NCBI GenBank assembly: GCA_022822865.1
Contig: JAJDYJ010000047.1
Location: forward strand, 1-64,000
Length of the DNA: 64,000 nt
Source of the DNA: Pseudomonadales bacterium
Lineage (GTDB): Bacteria > Pseudomonadota > Gammaproteobacteria > Pseudomonadales > Pseudohongiellaceae
Direction: 5' to 3'
The translations under genes were made by a program, and so were the position numbers. Numbering within the stretch: position 1 is the stretch's first letter; each line of letters begins with the position of its first letter. The notes below the pieces were generated by a model, which saw only the letters and a list, made by a program, of their open reading frames with translations, was not told the DNA's origin and searched no databases. Shown here piece after piece: positions 44,718 to 54,678 of the stretch.

Positions 44718-46439
44718 TCAGATTTCCCGGGTGTTATGGTAGGTGAAATAGCCGATGAACATCTCTTCCCAGGTTTGCAGGCCACCCAGCGCGGGCACGG
44801 TCGGATCGGCCGCGCCGGGATTCATCTCGGAATTGTCGAATGCGCCGTCGATCACGACCCGCGAGCCCGCCGGCAGCAATTTGGGCTCGACCAGCCGATA
44901 GGTGGGCTGCCAGTTGAAATTGTAATTCGGCACATTGATCAGGACTTCCGAACTCTGGTCGGGATAAATCACCTTGAAGCGCATGTTCTTGCCCCGCGTA
45001 TGCATATGCGGGCGGAAGGCATGCATCATCACTTCCTTCTCGAACACGTGGCTCGCGTACATGCGATGATCCCTGGCGCCGGCGGGAATGACGATATTCC
45101 GGCCGCCGTGGGAAAGGGAGTAGGTGCGGAATTCGTGATCCGGCGTTTCCTCCGCGAAATAGAGGCCGATGGCGGTCTGATCGGTGACCTCGCGCCCCAT
45201 GGTCGTGTAGTGCTCGGAGATCTCGATCTTGTAGCCCCTGGGAATGTAGACCCCGGTGCCTTCGGGAAAGACCGTGGCGTCGTCCTTGCCCGGCGCGAAG
45301 CCTTCGAGGAAGCGGGTTTCGCCTTGCTGATCCGGGCCCGCGTTACGGTCATAGTCGGGTTCGACCACGCGCGCGATCATGTGGTGCACCACCGACCGCT
45401 CGCCGGGGATGAACTGCACGGCCTTCACCCACTTGTCTTCTTCGAACGGCAGGTCCACGACGGGAAAGCGGTAGTCCACCACGCCGGTCGCCGGCACGGT
45501 GAATTTCTCCGAATAGACGATATGGTCGGGCTCGCCGAGTTGCCAGCCTTCGTGGAATTCGAGTCCGGTCAGCGGATCTTCCGGACTGTCGCCGCGAGGC
45601 GCGCCGGCGTCGATCCAATGCACGAGGGTCTGCAATTCACCGGTCGGCATATAGCGCGCATTGGAAAAACGATTGAAATGCGGATCGACCTGGGCCGGAG
45701 GCATGCGCTTGGTCATCAGGACTTCGCGGATCATCGGCGACCAGCCCCGGACCATCTGGTGGCTGTCCATGGCGAAAGGCGCGATTCCGCCCTGGCGGTG
45801 GCAGTTGGCGCAACGCTCACGCAGGATGGGAGCGACGTCGGCGGCATAGTCGGGAGTGTTCTCCGCGAGACGTTCCCGGACCTGAAAATCGATCTCGCAG
45901 CCCGGCGCGTCGACGATTACCGTCTCCGCGGGGCGGGTTTCGCCGGTAGTGGCCTGCCAGAGCGCGTCCTTGATATGGGCGCCGGCAGGCGCGTCGTCGG
46001 ATTCCGGGCGGTCCAGCGGCCCGCGATAGAGTATTTCCAGCCGGGCGGGATCGAGCACCACGATTTCACCGGCCTTTTCGATACCGAGCGAAGCGGCGAC
46101 AAGTTGCGCATCGTCGATCATGACGGGCCAGCGGTAGTCGAATATTTCCGCCTCGGCGGCAACCGCCTCGCGACCGTCGGAAGCGTTGAGCATGAGGAAT
46201 CCCACGCCCTCGTCCTTCCAGGTGGTTTCCAGCAACTTGTACTTGTGGTTCTGGTTGTAATTGACTTCGCAGCCATTGGCCTGACTGACGATTACCAGCG
46301 CGTTCAGGTACGCGTACTTTGACAACTGGTGAAAATCGCCGTCGGCGTCAATGAGGCCGAAGTTGCCGACCCGGTCGGCGGCGGTGGCGTTACCGGCAAG
46401 GGCGGCAAGCAACAATCCGGTCAGGAAAGAAAGGCGCAT
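44718..46439 (-). CDS. Secreted multidomain protein: thioredoxin-like N-terminus, CxxCH motif, copper type II monooxygenase-like C-terminus
   Basis: Signal peptide; redoxin-like segment; CANCHRQGGIAPF; VVHHMIARV and HMHTRGKNMRFKV His motifs. Confidence 0.75.
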   Translation of the reverse strand: MRLSFLTGLLLAALAGNATAADRVGNFGLIDADGDFHQLSKYAYLNALVIVSQANGCEVNYNQNHKYKLLETTWKDEGVGFLMLNASDGREAVAAEAEIFDYRWPVMIDDAQLVAASLGIEKAGEIVVLDPARLEILYRGPLDRPESDDAPAGAHIKDALWQATTGETRPAETVIVDAPGCEIDFQVRERLAENTPDYAADVAPILRERCANCHRQGGIAPFAMDSHQMVRGWSPMIREVLMTKRMPPAQVDPHFNRFSNARYMPTGELQTLVHWIDAGAPRGDSPEDPLTGLEFHEGWQLGEPDHIVYSEKFTVPATGVVDYRFPVVDLPFEEDKWVKAVQFIPGERSVVHHMIARVVEPDYDRNAGPDQQGETRFLEGFAPGKDDATVFPEGTGVYIPRGYKIEISEHYTTMGREVTDQTAIGLYFAEETPDHEFRTYSLSHGGRNIVIPAGARDHRMYASHVFEKEVMMHAFRPHMHTRGKNMRFKVIYPDQSSEVLINVPNYNFNWQPTYRLVEPKLLPAGSRVVIDGAFDNSEMNPGAADPTVPALGGLQTWEEMFIGYFTYHNTREI

Positions 46440-46527
46440 GATCAATCTCCGCAATTGGGTGTTGACGGGCATCTCATCCGTTACCGGGCCAGCATAGTGC
46501 AGCTACCGGCCTGAATCAATACGACGC

Positions 46528-47895
46528 TCAGCGGTCGCTGCCGTGCACCTCGTGCAGGCTGTCGCCCGAAGTCTCGCTCAGCGTCCACACGCAAAGCAGC
46601 GCTATCACCGAGGCCAGCGCGATATAGACCGATACCCAGACGATGGCGTATTCCGTCCACAGGAAAGTAGCGATCATGGGGGCAAACGCGCCACCGAGAA
46701 TCGCGCCGAACTGGTAGCCCAGGGAGGCGCCGGAATAACGCACTTCGGTGCTGAACAATTCCGTATAGAAGGCGGCCTGGGGACCGTACATCATTGCCAT
46801 GAAGCAGAGCCCGCCGGTCACGGCGAGCACGATCATCCAGAAATCGCCGGTGTCGATCAGCGGAAACAGGGCAAAAGCCCATACTCCGGTAAGAATCGCG
46901 CCCAGCATATAGATGCCGCGGCGCCCCTTGCGGTCGGAATAACCCGACGCCCAGAACTGGAACGGAATCATCAGGGCGGAAGCGATCAGCACCGCGCTGA
47001 GCATTTCGTCGCGGCTCATGCCGGCGACGCCCTGGCTGCCATAGGCCAGGATGAAGGCGATGAGGATGTAGAACGATACCTGGATCGAGAGGAAGGCCCC
47101 CGCCGCCAGGGAAATGGTTTTCGGGTACTTGATCAGGGCTTCGAGCACCGGCGAGCGGCGAGCGGCCCGGGCTTCGGGATGTTCGTCCTTGTGCGCTTCG
47201 CGCACCATTTCCAGTTCGCGGAAGGCCACGGTGTCTTCCAGTTTGAGTTGCACGAACATGCTGATGCCGATCAGCGCCACGCTGGCTATGAAGGGAATGC
47301 GCCAGCCCCAGGTCTGGAAAAACTCGTCCGACACCGCGGCGCTGATACCGATCAGGGCCAGATTGGCGAGGATGACTCCCACCGGGGCGCCGGCCTGGGC
47401 GTAGGCGCCGTACCAGCCGCGTTCGTTGCTCGGGGCGCTTTCGGTCACGAGCAGCATCGCCCCGCCCCATTGACCGCCGATGGCCAGACCCTGGCAGAAA
47501 CGCAGCAGCGTCAGGATGATCGGCGCGGCGATGCCGATCGTGGCATAGGACGGCAGCAGCCCGATCAGGGTGGACGCGACGCCCATCAGCGCCAGCGCGA
47601 TCACCAGGGTTTTCTTGCGGCCGATGCGGTCGCCGAAATGGCCGAACATGATGCCGCCGAGCGGCCGCGCGATGAATCCGAAGGCGAAGGTGCCGAAGGA
47701 GAGAATCAGCGCGACGGTAGGCGTGCTTTCCGGAAAGAAGACGGCGGGAAAAACGAGCGCGGCGGCGGCCGCGTAAAGGAAAAAGTCATACCATTCGATA
47801 CTGGTGCCCGCCAGCGCCGTAAGGGCGACGGTACGCATGTTCTGTTCGAGATGAGCTTCCGCTTCCTGTACCGTGGCGGTTTCGCTGACGGCCAT
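46528..47895 (-). CDS. MFS transporter (MHS family)
   Basis: 12-TM pattern; GHFGDRIGRKKTLVIAL; SIEWYDFFLY. Confidence 0.93.
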   Translation of the reverse strand: MAVSETATVQEAEAHLEQNMRTVALTALAGTSIEWYDFFLYAAAAALVFPAVFFPESTPTVALILSFGTFAFGFIARPLGGIMFGHFGDRIGRKKTLVIALALMGVASTLIGLLPSYATIGIAAPIILTLLRFCQGLAIGGQWGGAMLLVTESAPSNERGWYGAYAQAGAPVGVILANLALIGISAAVSDEFFQTWGWRIPFIASVALIGISMFVQLKLEDTVAFRELEMVREAHKDEHPEARAARRSPVLEALIKYPKTISLAAGAFLSIQVSFYILIAFILAYGSQGVAGMSRDEMLSAVLIASALMIPFQFWASGYSDRKGRRGIYMLGAILTGVWAFALFPLIDTGDFWMIVLAVTGGLCFMAMMYGPQAAFYTELFSTEVRYSGASLGYQFGAILGGAFAPMIATFLWTEYAIVWVSVYIALASVIALLCVWTLSETSGDSLHEVHGSDR

Positions 47896-47961
47896 GACCC
47901 CCCTCCTTCTTTTTCAGGCTTGATCGCATTGGCGGCCGCCGCGGGCAAATCCCGCGGCGGC

Positions 47962-47999
47962 TTTCGAGAATAGCAGGAACAATCCCTTGCTGTACAAGC
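47962..47999 (-). promoter_or_regulatory. Putative promoter of the MFS gene (GCTTGTAC-N12-TTCCTGCTATTCTCGAAA)
   Basis: Same layout and 18-bp identity as the element at 49159-49196. Confidence 0.55.
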
Positions 48000-48005
48000 T
48001 AATTT

Positions 48006-49124
48006 TTACGGGGCGGAGTACTTCGTGAAGGCGCCGCCGGCCAATGGCAGGGAAGCAGGGCCTTCGGCGGCAAACACATTGCCGTCGGCGTCCACGGCGA
48101 CGCCTTCGCCCGCTGTGCCCTGATCGCCCCTGCTTTCGGTCTGGTAGCCCGGGATGAATCCGACGATGCGATCCTCGTCCAGCGGTCCGATTCGAACGCC
48201 GCAATGCCAGGCCTCGTGACGCAGCGGACCCGACTCGGAGTCGATGGCGTAGACCATGTCGTCGGTGATGAAAATCCCGCTGATGCGGCCGTAGCTGTAC
48301 CTGGATTCGAGATAGTTTCCGTCCTGATCGAAGATTTCGATCCGGTGATTGCCGCGGTCGGCGACCCACAGGCGGCCCCGGGAATCGAATTCAATGGCAT
48401 GGGGAGTGCGGAAGTCGCCGTGGGCCGTGCCGAGCTGGCCCCATTCCATGAGATAAGTGCCATCGGGCGCATATTTCACGATACGCGCCGTCAGCCCCGC
48501 CTGGCGGCCTTCTTCGAGCGCCTGCGCGTTGAGCATGCCCTGGCCGCTATGGCCGTCCGCCACGTAAATGCTGCCGTCCGGCCCAACGATCACGTCGTTG
48601 GGCTGATTCAGGTGGGCGCTGTCGTTGCCGGGCTGCCCGGCGGTGCCCAGGCTCATGAGCAGTTCGCCGTCGGGACTGAACTTGTGTACCTGATGTCCCT
48701 TGGTGCCTTCGGCGTTACCGGCGAAGTCGGCCACCCAGACATTGCCTTCGTCGTCCACATGAATGCCGTGCGGCGTAACCATGATGCCGGCGCCGAAATT
48801 GGCCAGAACTTCGCCGGTATGCCGGTCGAACTTGAATATCGGATCCACCGGATTGCTGTCGCAGTTGATGCCCTGCCCGCCGAGCGCTCCCGCTCCGCAA
48901 CGCTCGTAGGCGACTACATGGCCGTCGGTGGGGTCGATATCGATGCCGGCGGTGGAGCCCCATTGCCGTCCCGCAGGCAGATCGCCCCATTCGTTTTCAA
49001 CGACAGGGGTTGGATTCGGGAAACCTTCGCCCGTGACTATGTTGCCGCCTTCCTGGGCGATGGCGCTGCCGGCCAGCAGCATTGCGGCGCTGAGCCCGGC
49101 GGGAAAAAGATACTTGTTTGACAT
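48006..49124 (-). CDS. NHL-repeat / six-bladed beta-propeller secreted protein
   Basis: Repeats PHGIHVDDEGNVWVADFAG, GRLWVADRGNHRIEIFDQDGNYL; signal peptide MSNKYLFPAGLSAAMLLAGSAIAQ. Confidence 0.85.
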   Translation of the reverse strand: MSNKYLFPAGLSAAMLLAGSAIAQEGGNIVTGEGFPNPTPVVENEWGDLPAGRQWGSTAGIDIDPTDGHVVAYERCGAGALGGQGINCDSNPVDPIFKFDRHTGEVLANFGAGIMVTPHGIHVDDEGNVWVADFAGNAEGTKGHQVHKFSPDGELLMSLGTAGQPGNDSAHLNQPNDVIVGPDGSIYVADGHSGQGMLNAQALEEGRQAGLTARIVKYAPDGTYLMEWGQLGTAHGDFRTPHAIEFDSRGRLWVADRGNHRIEIFDQDGNYLESRYSYGRISGIFITDDMVYAIDSESGPLRHEAWHCGVRIGPLDEDRIVGFIPGYQTESRGDQGTAGEGVAVDADGNVFAAEGPASLPLAGGAFTKYSAP

Positions 49125-49158
49125 GACCTTGCCTCTCGCATTCTGGATTGCGTTTTCG

Positions 49159-49196
49159 TTTCGAGAATAGCAGGAATAAGGCGCCCGCGCACAAGC
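49159..49196 (-). promoter_or_regulatory. Putative promoter of the NHL gene (GCTTGTGC-N12-TTCCTGCTATTCTCGAAA)
   Basis: Same layout and 18-bp identity as the element at 47962-47999. Confidence 0.55.
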
Positions 49197-49254
49197 CCGG
49201 ATTTGCTGTATCATTCCGCGCGTTCGCAAATTCTTGCTATCGAGGAGTTGACCA

Positions 49255-50526
49255 GTGGAACAGGAAACCATCGCCATCCATGGCGGATACGAAACGGACA
49301 CGAATACCAAGGCGGTTGCCGTACCGATATTCCAGACCGTGGCCTATGAATTCGACGACGCGCAGCATGGCGCGGACCTGTTCGATCTCGCCGTTCCGGG
49401 CAATATCTACACGCGCATCATGAACCCCACCAATGCGGTGCTGGAAGCGCGCATGGCGGCAATGGAGGGCGGCCTGGCGGGGCTTGCCGTGAGCTCGGGA
49501 ATGGCGGCCATCAACTACGCGATCCTGACCCTGGCCAGCGCCGGCAACAACATCATCACGGTTCCGCAACTGTATGGCGGAACCTACACGCTTTTCGCCC
49601 ACATGCTGCCCAGCCAGGGCATCGAAGTGCGCTTCGCGGAAGACGACACGGCCGCCGCGCTGGAAAAACTCATCGACGAAAATACCCGCGCCATATATTG
49701 CGAAACCATCGGCAATCCGGCCGGGAACATCATCGATCTGGAACCGATCTGCGAAATGGCGCGCCGGCATGGCGTCGTGGTGATCGTCGACAATACCGTG
49801 CCGACCCCCGTGCTTTGCAGACCCATAGAATACGGCGCGGACATCGTCGTGCACTCGCTGACGAAGTACGTTGGCGGTCATGGCACGTCGATCGGCGGCG
49901 TGATCGTCGATTCCGGAAAGTTTCCCTGGGCCGAGCACGCCGTGCGCTATCCCGAGTTGAACAATCCCGAACCGTCATATCACGGGATCGTCTACACCGA
50001 AGCGCTGGCCGAAGCCGCGTTCATCGGCAGGGCGCGGACCGTTCCGCTTCGAAACACCGGTTCGGCTCTTTCGCCCCTGAATGCGTTTCTCATCCTGCAA
50101 GGGCTGGAAACGCTCAACCTGCGGATGGAACGGCATTGCGAGAACGCCATGGCCGTCGCCGAATATCTTTCCTCGCACGACAAGGTGGAATGGGTCAGTT
50201 TCGCGGGACTTCCCGCCGACCCGGGCTACGCACTCGCGCAAAAGTATTGTGGCGGCACGCCCGCTTCGTTGCTTACGTTCGGCGTACATGGCGGATTCGA
50301 GGCCGGCGTTCGATTTTACGACGCGCTGAAGATGATCAAACGGCTGGTGAATATCGGCGACGCCAAGACGCTGTCCTGTCATCCGGCGTCGACCACGCAT
50401 CGCCAGTTGACCGAAGAAGAGCAATTGTCGGCGGGCGTGCGTCCGGAAATGATCCGGCTGTGCATCGGCATCGAGCACATCAACGATATCAGGGCCGATA
50501 TCGAGCAGGCTCTGGCGGCGGCTTAA
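49255..50526 (+). CDS. O-acetylhomoserine (thiol)-lyase / Cys-Met metabolism PLP enzyme
   Basis: SGMAAINYAILTLASAGNNIIT; VHSLTKYVGGHGTSIGG PLP Lys motif; HPASTTHRQLTEEEQLSAGV. GTG start. Confidence 0.92.
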   Translation: MEQETIAIHGGYETDTNTKAVAVPIFQTVAYEFDDAQHGADLFDLAVPGNIYTRIMNPTNAVLEARMAAMEGGLAGLAVSSGMAAINYAILTLASAGNNIITVPQLYGGTYTLFAHMLPSQGIEVRFAEDDTAAALEKLIDENTRAIYCETIGNPAGNIIDLEPICEMARRHGVVVIVDNTVPTPVLCRPIEYGADIVVHSLTKYVGGHGTSIGGVIVDSGKFPWAEHAVRYPELNNPEPSYHGIVYTEALAEAAFIGRARTVPLRNTGSALSPLNAFLILQGLETLNLRMERHCENAMAVAEYLSSHDKVEWVSFAGLPADPGYALAQKYCGGTPASLLTFGVHGGFEAGVRFYDALKMIKRLVNIGDAKTLSCHPASTTHRQLTEEEQLSAGVRPEMIRLCIGIEHINDIRADIEQALAAA

Positions 50527-50614
50527 GGATAGGCATATAGTGTCCCCGAGGCGACCCGACGGTCGCCGGTGGGCAAACACGATCTGCCGGGCCGCTCCCG
50601 GCAAGGAGGCAAGA

Positions 50615-51022
50615 ATGATCAATTCGATCGGGTCGACGCTGTCACGCTATTCGGAGGAACTGCTCAGCGTGCTGCGAATCACCGCCGCGTTCATGTTTCT
50701 GCAGCACGGAACGCAGAAAATGTTCGGCTTTCCCGTCGAGGCGAACGCGCCGTACGAACTGATGACGCTGGTTCCGGGTCTGGCCGGCCTGCTCGAAGTG
50801 GTCGGCGGACTGTTGTTGCTGGTGGGCTTCTTTACGCGTACGACGGCCTTCGTTCTTTCCGGCATGATGGCGGCGGCGTTCTGGATGGCCCATTCCGGCC
50901 CGAATCTTTTCTTGTGGGCCGTGGCGAACAGGGGTGAAGCGGCCGCTCTCTACTGCTTCCTGTTCCTCTATATCGCCGCCGTCGGCGGAGGCAAGTGGAG
51001 CGTTGACTGTTTGCGACGCTGA
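50615..51022 (+). CDS. DoxX family membrane protein
   Basis: [35 protein letters not shown]. Confidence 0.9.
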   Translation: MINSIGSTLSRYSEELLSVLRITAAFMFLQHGTQKMFGFPVEANAPYELMTLVPGLAGLLEVVGGLLLLVGFFTRTTAFVLSGMMAAAFWMAHSGPNLFLWAVANRGEAAALYCFLFLYIAAVGGGKWSVDCLRR

Positions 51023-52503
51023 TGAAGCCCTGTATCCTCGCGATCGACCAGGGCACGTCTTCGAGCCGCGCGCTGGTGTTCGACTCGACCGGAGCGTTAC
51101 GGGGCCTGGGCCAACAGGAGTTTACGCAGCATTTTCCCCGTAACGGCTGGGTCGAACACGACGCGGAGGAAATCTGGCGCACTACCTTGTCGAGTTGCCG
51201 CGCGGCCATGCGCGACGCCGGAATCGACAGCCGGCAACTCGCCTGTATCGGCATCACCAACCAGCGTGAAACGACGGTGTTATGGGATCGCGCCAGCGGC
51301 GAACCCGTACACAAGGCGATCGTCTGGCAGGACCGGCGGACCGCCGACCACTGCCGCGAGTTGAAGCGGAAACGCGTCGACGAGTCCGAATTGCAACGCA
51401 AGACCGGGCTGTTGCTCGATCCGTACTTTTCCGCCACGAAATTGCAATGGCTGCTGAACGAGGTCCCCGGCCTGCGCGAACGCGCCGAACGGGGCGAACT
51501 CGCCGCCGGCACGGTGGACAGTTTCCTGTTGTGGAAACTGACCGGCGGGCGCAGCCACTATACCGACGCGAGCAATGCCTCGCGCACGATGCTGTTCAAC
51601 CTGGAATCACAGGATTGGGATTCCGACCTGCTCGAGCTGTTCGAAGTGCCGCGGCAGGTGCTGCCCGAAGTACTCGACAGCGCCGCCGACTACGGCGTAA
51701 GCGAGCCGGAACTGCTCGGCGGCGCCGTGCCGGTGACCGGGGTTCTCGGCGACCAGCAGGCCGCGGCTTTCGGCCAATGCTGTTTCAGCGCCGGCGCGGC
51801 CAAGAGCACTTACGGCACGGGCTGTTTTCTGTTGATGCATACCGGCGAGACGCCGGTTTACTCGCGCAACCGGCTTTTGACCACGGTGGCCTACCGTTTG
51901 GAAGGCAGAACGAGCTACGCCGTCGAAGGCAGCATCTTCATGGCCGGCGCGACCATGCAATGGCTGCGCGACAAGTTGCATCTGATAACCGACTCCTCCG
52001 AATCCGAACGATTGGCCGAGGCCTGCGCCGAAGATTCCGGGGTTTATCTGGTGCCCGCTTTCACCGGCCTGGGCGCGCCGTACTGGGACCCGGACGCCCG
52101 CGGCGCGATCTACGGCCTGACCCGCGACAGCGGCATCGCCGAAATCGTCACCGCGGCCCTGCTTTCGGTCTGTTACCAGACACGCGACCTGACCGGCGCC
52201 ATCGCCGCCGACGGCGTTGACCTGAACCTCCTGCGCGTCGACGGCGGCATGGTCGCCAACGACTTCTTCCTGCAAAATCTCGCCGATATCCTCGCCTGCC
52301 AGGTGCACAGGCCGGTAGTCGCCGAGACCACGGCGCTGGGCGCCGCATACGTGGCAGGCTTGCAGGCCGGCGTGTTCTCTTCGCTCGACGCCGTATCCGG
52401 CCTCTGGCAGCTCGACCGGGAATTCAATCCCGAACGCGATGCGGCGTGGCGCGAAAAGAGATACGCCGGCTGGCAGGATGCCGTGCGGCGCACCGTAAGC
52501 TGA
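51022..52503 (+). CDS. glpK: Glycerol kinase
   Basis: [64 protein letters not shown]. Confidence 0.96.
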   Translation: MKPCILAIDQGTSSSRALVFDSTGALRGLGQQEFTQHFPRNGWVEHDAEEIWRTTLSSCRAAMRDAGIDSRQLACIGITNQRETTVLWDRASGEPVHKAIVWQDRRTADHCRELKRKRVDESELQRKTGLLLDPYFSATKLQWLLNEVPGLRERAERGELAAGTVDSFLLWKLTGGRSHYTDASNASRTMLFNLESQDWDSDLLELFEVPRQVLPEVLDSAADYGVSEPELLGGAVPVTGVLGDQQAAAFGQCCFSAGAAKSTYGTGCFLLMHTGETPVYSRNRLLTTVAYRLEGRTSYAVEGSIFMAGATMQWLRDKLHLITDSSESERLAEACAEDSGVYLVPAFTGLGAPYWDPDARGAIYGLTRDSGIAEIVTAALLSVCYQTRDLTGAIAADGVDLNLLRVDGGMVANDFFLQNLADILACQVHRPVVAETTALGAAYVAGLQAGVFSSLDAVSGLWQLDREFNPERDAAWREKRYAGWQDAVRRTVS

Positions 52504-52512
52504 GGCGCTCGC

Positions 52513-53142
52513 ATGGAACTGCATCTGATCCGGCACGGCGAAACCCAGTGGAACCGCGACCAGCGCGTCCAGGGCCAATGCAATGTCGGACTGAACGAGA
52601 CCGGCAACAGGCAATCGGCCGAACTCGGCGAGCGGCTGCGGGACACCCGTTTCGACGCCATCTACAGCAGCAGTTCCCTGCGTACCCGGGAAACGGCCTG
52701 GCTGGCTTTTCCCGACCGCCACGAGGACATCGTCTTTCTCGACAGCCTGCGCGAGATCGACCTCGGGCCCTGGGAAGGCCGGCTGCACGCGGAAATCGCC
52801 GTAGACGACCCGGAGTCGCAACATCATTTCTGGCACATGCCTCATCTGTTCGAGGTGGAAGGCGCCGAGACCTTCTTCGAGTTGCAGGAGCGGGCGATGC
52901 AGGCGATCCGCGGCATATTGCGCAAGCATTTCGGGCAGCGCGTGGCCGTGGTCAGTCATGGCGCGCTGATCAAGTCGGTGTTGTGCCACATGGAAGAATT
53001 GCCGATGCGCGACCTCTGGTCCTGGCAGCCCATGCACAATTGCGCGCACAACATCGTGCGCCTGGAACGCGACGGCGCCGCCGAGATCCTGCAATACGCC
53101 GACCAGCCTTTCGCCCATGTCAAAGGGGTGCGTGTTGTCTAG
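52513..53142 (+). CDS. Histidine phosphatase (phosphoglycerate-mutase-like)
   Basis: LIRHGETQWNRDQRVQG; VAVVSHGALIKSVL. Confidence 0.92.
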   Translation: MELHLIRHGETQWNRDQRVQGQCNVGLNETGNRQSAELGERLRDTRFDAIYSSSSLRTRETAWLAFPDRHEDIVFLDSLREIDLGPWEGRLHAEIAVDDPESQHHFWHMPHLFEVEGAETFFELQERAMQAIRGILRKHFGQRVAVVSHGALIKSVLCHMEELPMRDLWSWQPMHNCAHNIVRLERDGAAEILQYADQPFAHVKGVRVV

Positions 53143-53635
53143 CGCCCGGCAGCGGAAAAGCGTCAGTTTCCTGTATTTCTGCGCGATCGCCGCTTTCGCC
53201 CTGGCCTGCTCGCAGGCCGCGGGCTGGTGGGTCAATTTCAACATTCCCGTGAATGGCACGCTGGAATGGAACGGATTCATCCATTTCACCCATATCCGCA
53301 ACTACGGCGGCATCTTCGGCCTGATGCAGGGCCAGGGCTGGCTGTTCGGCCTGCTCAGCGTCGGTCTGCTCGGCGGCATCGTCGTCTGGTTGTGGCTGGG
53401 AACCGGCGTATCCCGCTTCGAATTCTGCTGTTTCGGCTTCATCGCCGGCGGCGGATTGAGCAATGTGATCGACCGGCAGATTCACGGCGGCGTGATCGAT
53501 TACATCAACTTGCAGCACATTCCATACTGGAATTACATCTTCAATCTCGCCGACGTCATGATCCACGTCGGCATCTGGCCGATGATCCTCTACGGACTGC
53601 TGGCGCGAAAACCCGGAAGGTATTCCCACTCATGA
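53117..53635 (+). CDS. lspA: Lipoprotein signal peptidase (signal peptidase II)
   Basis: GGGLSNVIDRQIHGGVIDYINL and FNLADVMIHVG catalytic Asp motifs; 4 TM segments. The start may be a few codons downstream. Confidence 0.88.
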   Translation: MSKGCVLSSARQRKSVSFLYFCAIAAFALACSQAAGWWVNFNIPVNGTLEWNGFIHFTHIRNYGGIFGLMQGQGWLFGLLSVGLLGGIVVWLWLGTGVSRFEFCCFGFIAGGGLSNVIDRQIHGGVIDYINLQHIPYWNYIFNLADVMIHVGIWPMILYGLLARKPGRYSHS

Positions 53636-54564
53636 GCATTGACCGACTCGACGGAGTACTCGCTCCGGTCGTCACGCCCTTTGACGAGAATCTGGCGCCG
53701 GACACCGCGCGCTTCACCGCCCTCTGCCGCTGGCTGCTCGGCCAGGGCGTGAAACTGGCGGTTTTCGGCACCACCAGCGAGGCCAATTCACTCTCGCTGG
53801 CGGAAAAGTCCGCGTTGCTCGAGCATTTGCTCGACTCGGGAGCCGACCCTGACAGCATCATGCCCGGCACAGGGCTCTGTTCGCTGAGCGAAACCGTGGA
53901 ACTCACTGCCCGGGCAGCGGCGCTCGGCTGCCCGAGAGTGCTGCTACTGCCGCCCTTCTACTACAAGAACCTGAGCGACGACGGGCTGTTCGGCTACGCC
54001 GCCGAGCTTATCGAGCGCGCGGGGAATGAGAACTTGCAGATTTACCTGTATCACTTCCCCGCCATGTCGCAAACGCCCTGGCCCATGGACGTGATCGACC
54101 GCCTCGTGAAGAGCTACCCGGCAAACATTGCCGGCATCAAGGACAGTTCCGGCGATTGGGAAGAAACCAGAGCCTTCATCAATGCCGGCTGGCCCGGCTT
54201 CCGGGTTTTTTGCGGCTCCGAACGTTTCCTGCTGCAAACCATGCGTGCCGGCGGCGCGGGCTGCATCTCGGCCACCGCCAATATCAACCCGGCCGCCATC
54301 GCCGCGCTTTGCGCCCACTGGCGCAACGACGACGCCGATCAGCAGCAAGCCGAACTGATCCGAATCCGCGAACTGTTCGAAACCGCCCCCATGGTCGCCG
54401 CGGTCAAGGCCGCCATAGCCATCTGCAGCGGCGACGCCGCCTGGTCTCGCCCCCGCCCGCCGCTGATGCCGCTGTCCCGCGAACAATATGAAGCATTGCG
54501 CGCCGGACTGACGGCGGCCGGCCTCGAAATGCCGGGTATCGGCGGCGTTTGTAGCGATTTGTAG
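53632..54564 (+). CDS. Dihydrodipicolinate synthase/N-acetylneuraminate lyase family protein
   Basis: VTPFDENLAPD; GTTSEANSLSLAEKSAL; YHFPAMSQ; AGIKDSSGDW. Confidence 0.92.
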   Translation: MSIDRLDGVLAPVVTPFDENLAPDTARFTALCRWLLGQGVKLAVFGTTSEANSLSLAEKSALLEHLLDSGADPDSIMPGTGLCSLSETVELTARAAALGCPRVLLLPPFYYKNLSDDGLFGYAAELIERAGNENLQIYLYHFPAMSQTPWPMDVIDRLVKSYPANIAGIKDSSGDWEETRAFINAGWPGFRVFCGSERFLLQTMRAGGAGCISATANINPAAIAALCAHWRNDDADQQQAELIRIRELFETAPMVAAVKAAIAICSGDAAWSRPRPPLMPLSREQYEALRAGLTAAGLEMPGIGGVCSDL

Positions 54565-54678
54565 CAAGTGCCGCCTGAGTGCGTCTAACGCTTTTCCCGC
54601 TCTCGACAAGCCCTGGCCCTTGGGGTAACTTCCGGCGTTGATCTACCGGCAAGTACATTGAATTCTGCGAGGCTGATA

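Noticed and set aside
49125-49254. SAM-type riboswitch upstream of the metY-like gene
   Set aside because: The leader is short and does not show the expected multi-helix conserved core; no support on reading.
51607-53301. 564-aa minus-strand ORF
   Set aside because: Antisense to glpK and the histidine phosphatase gene; no family motifs.
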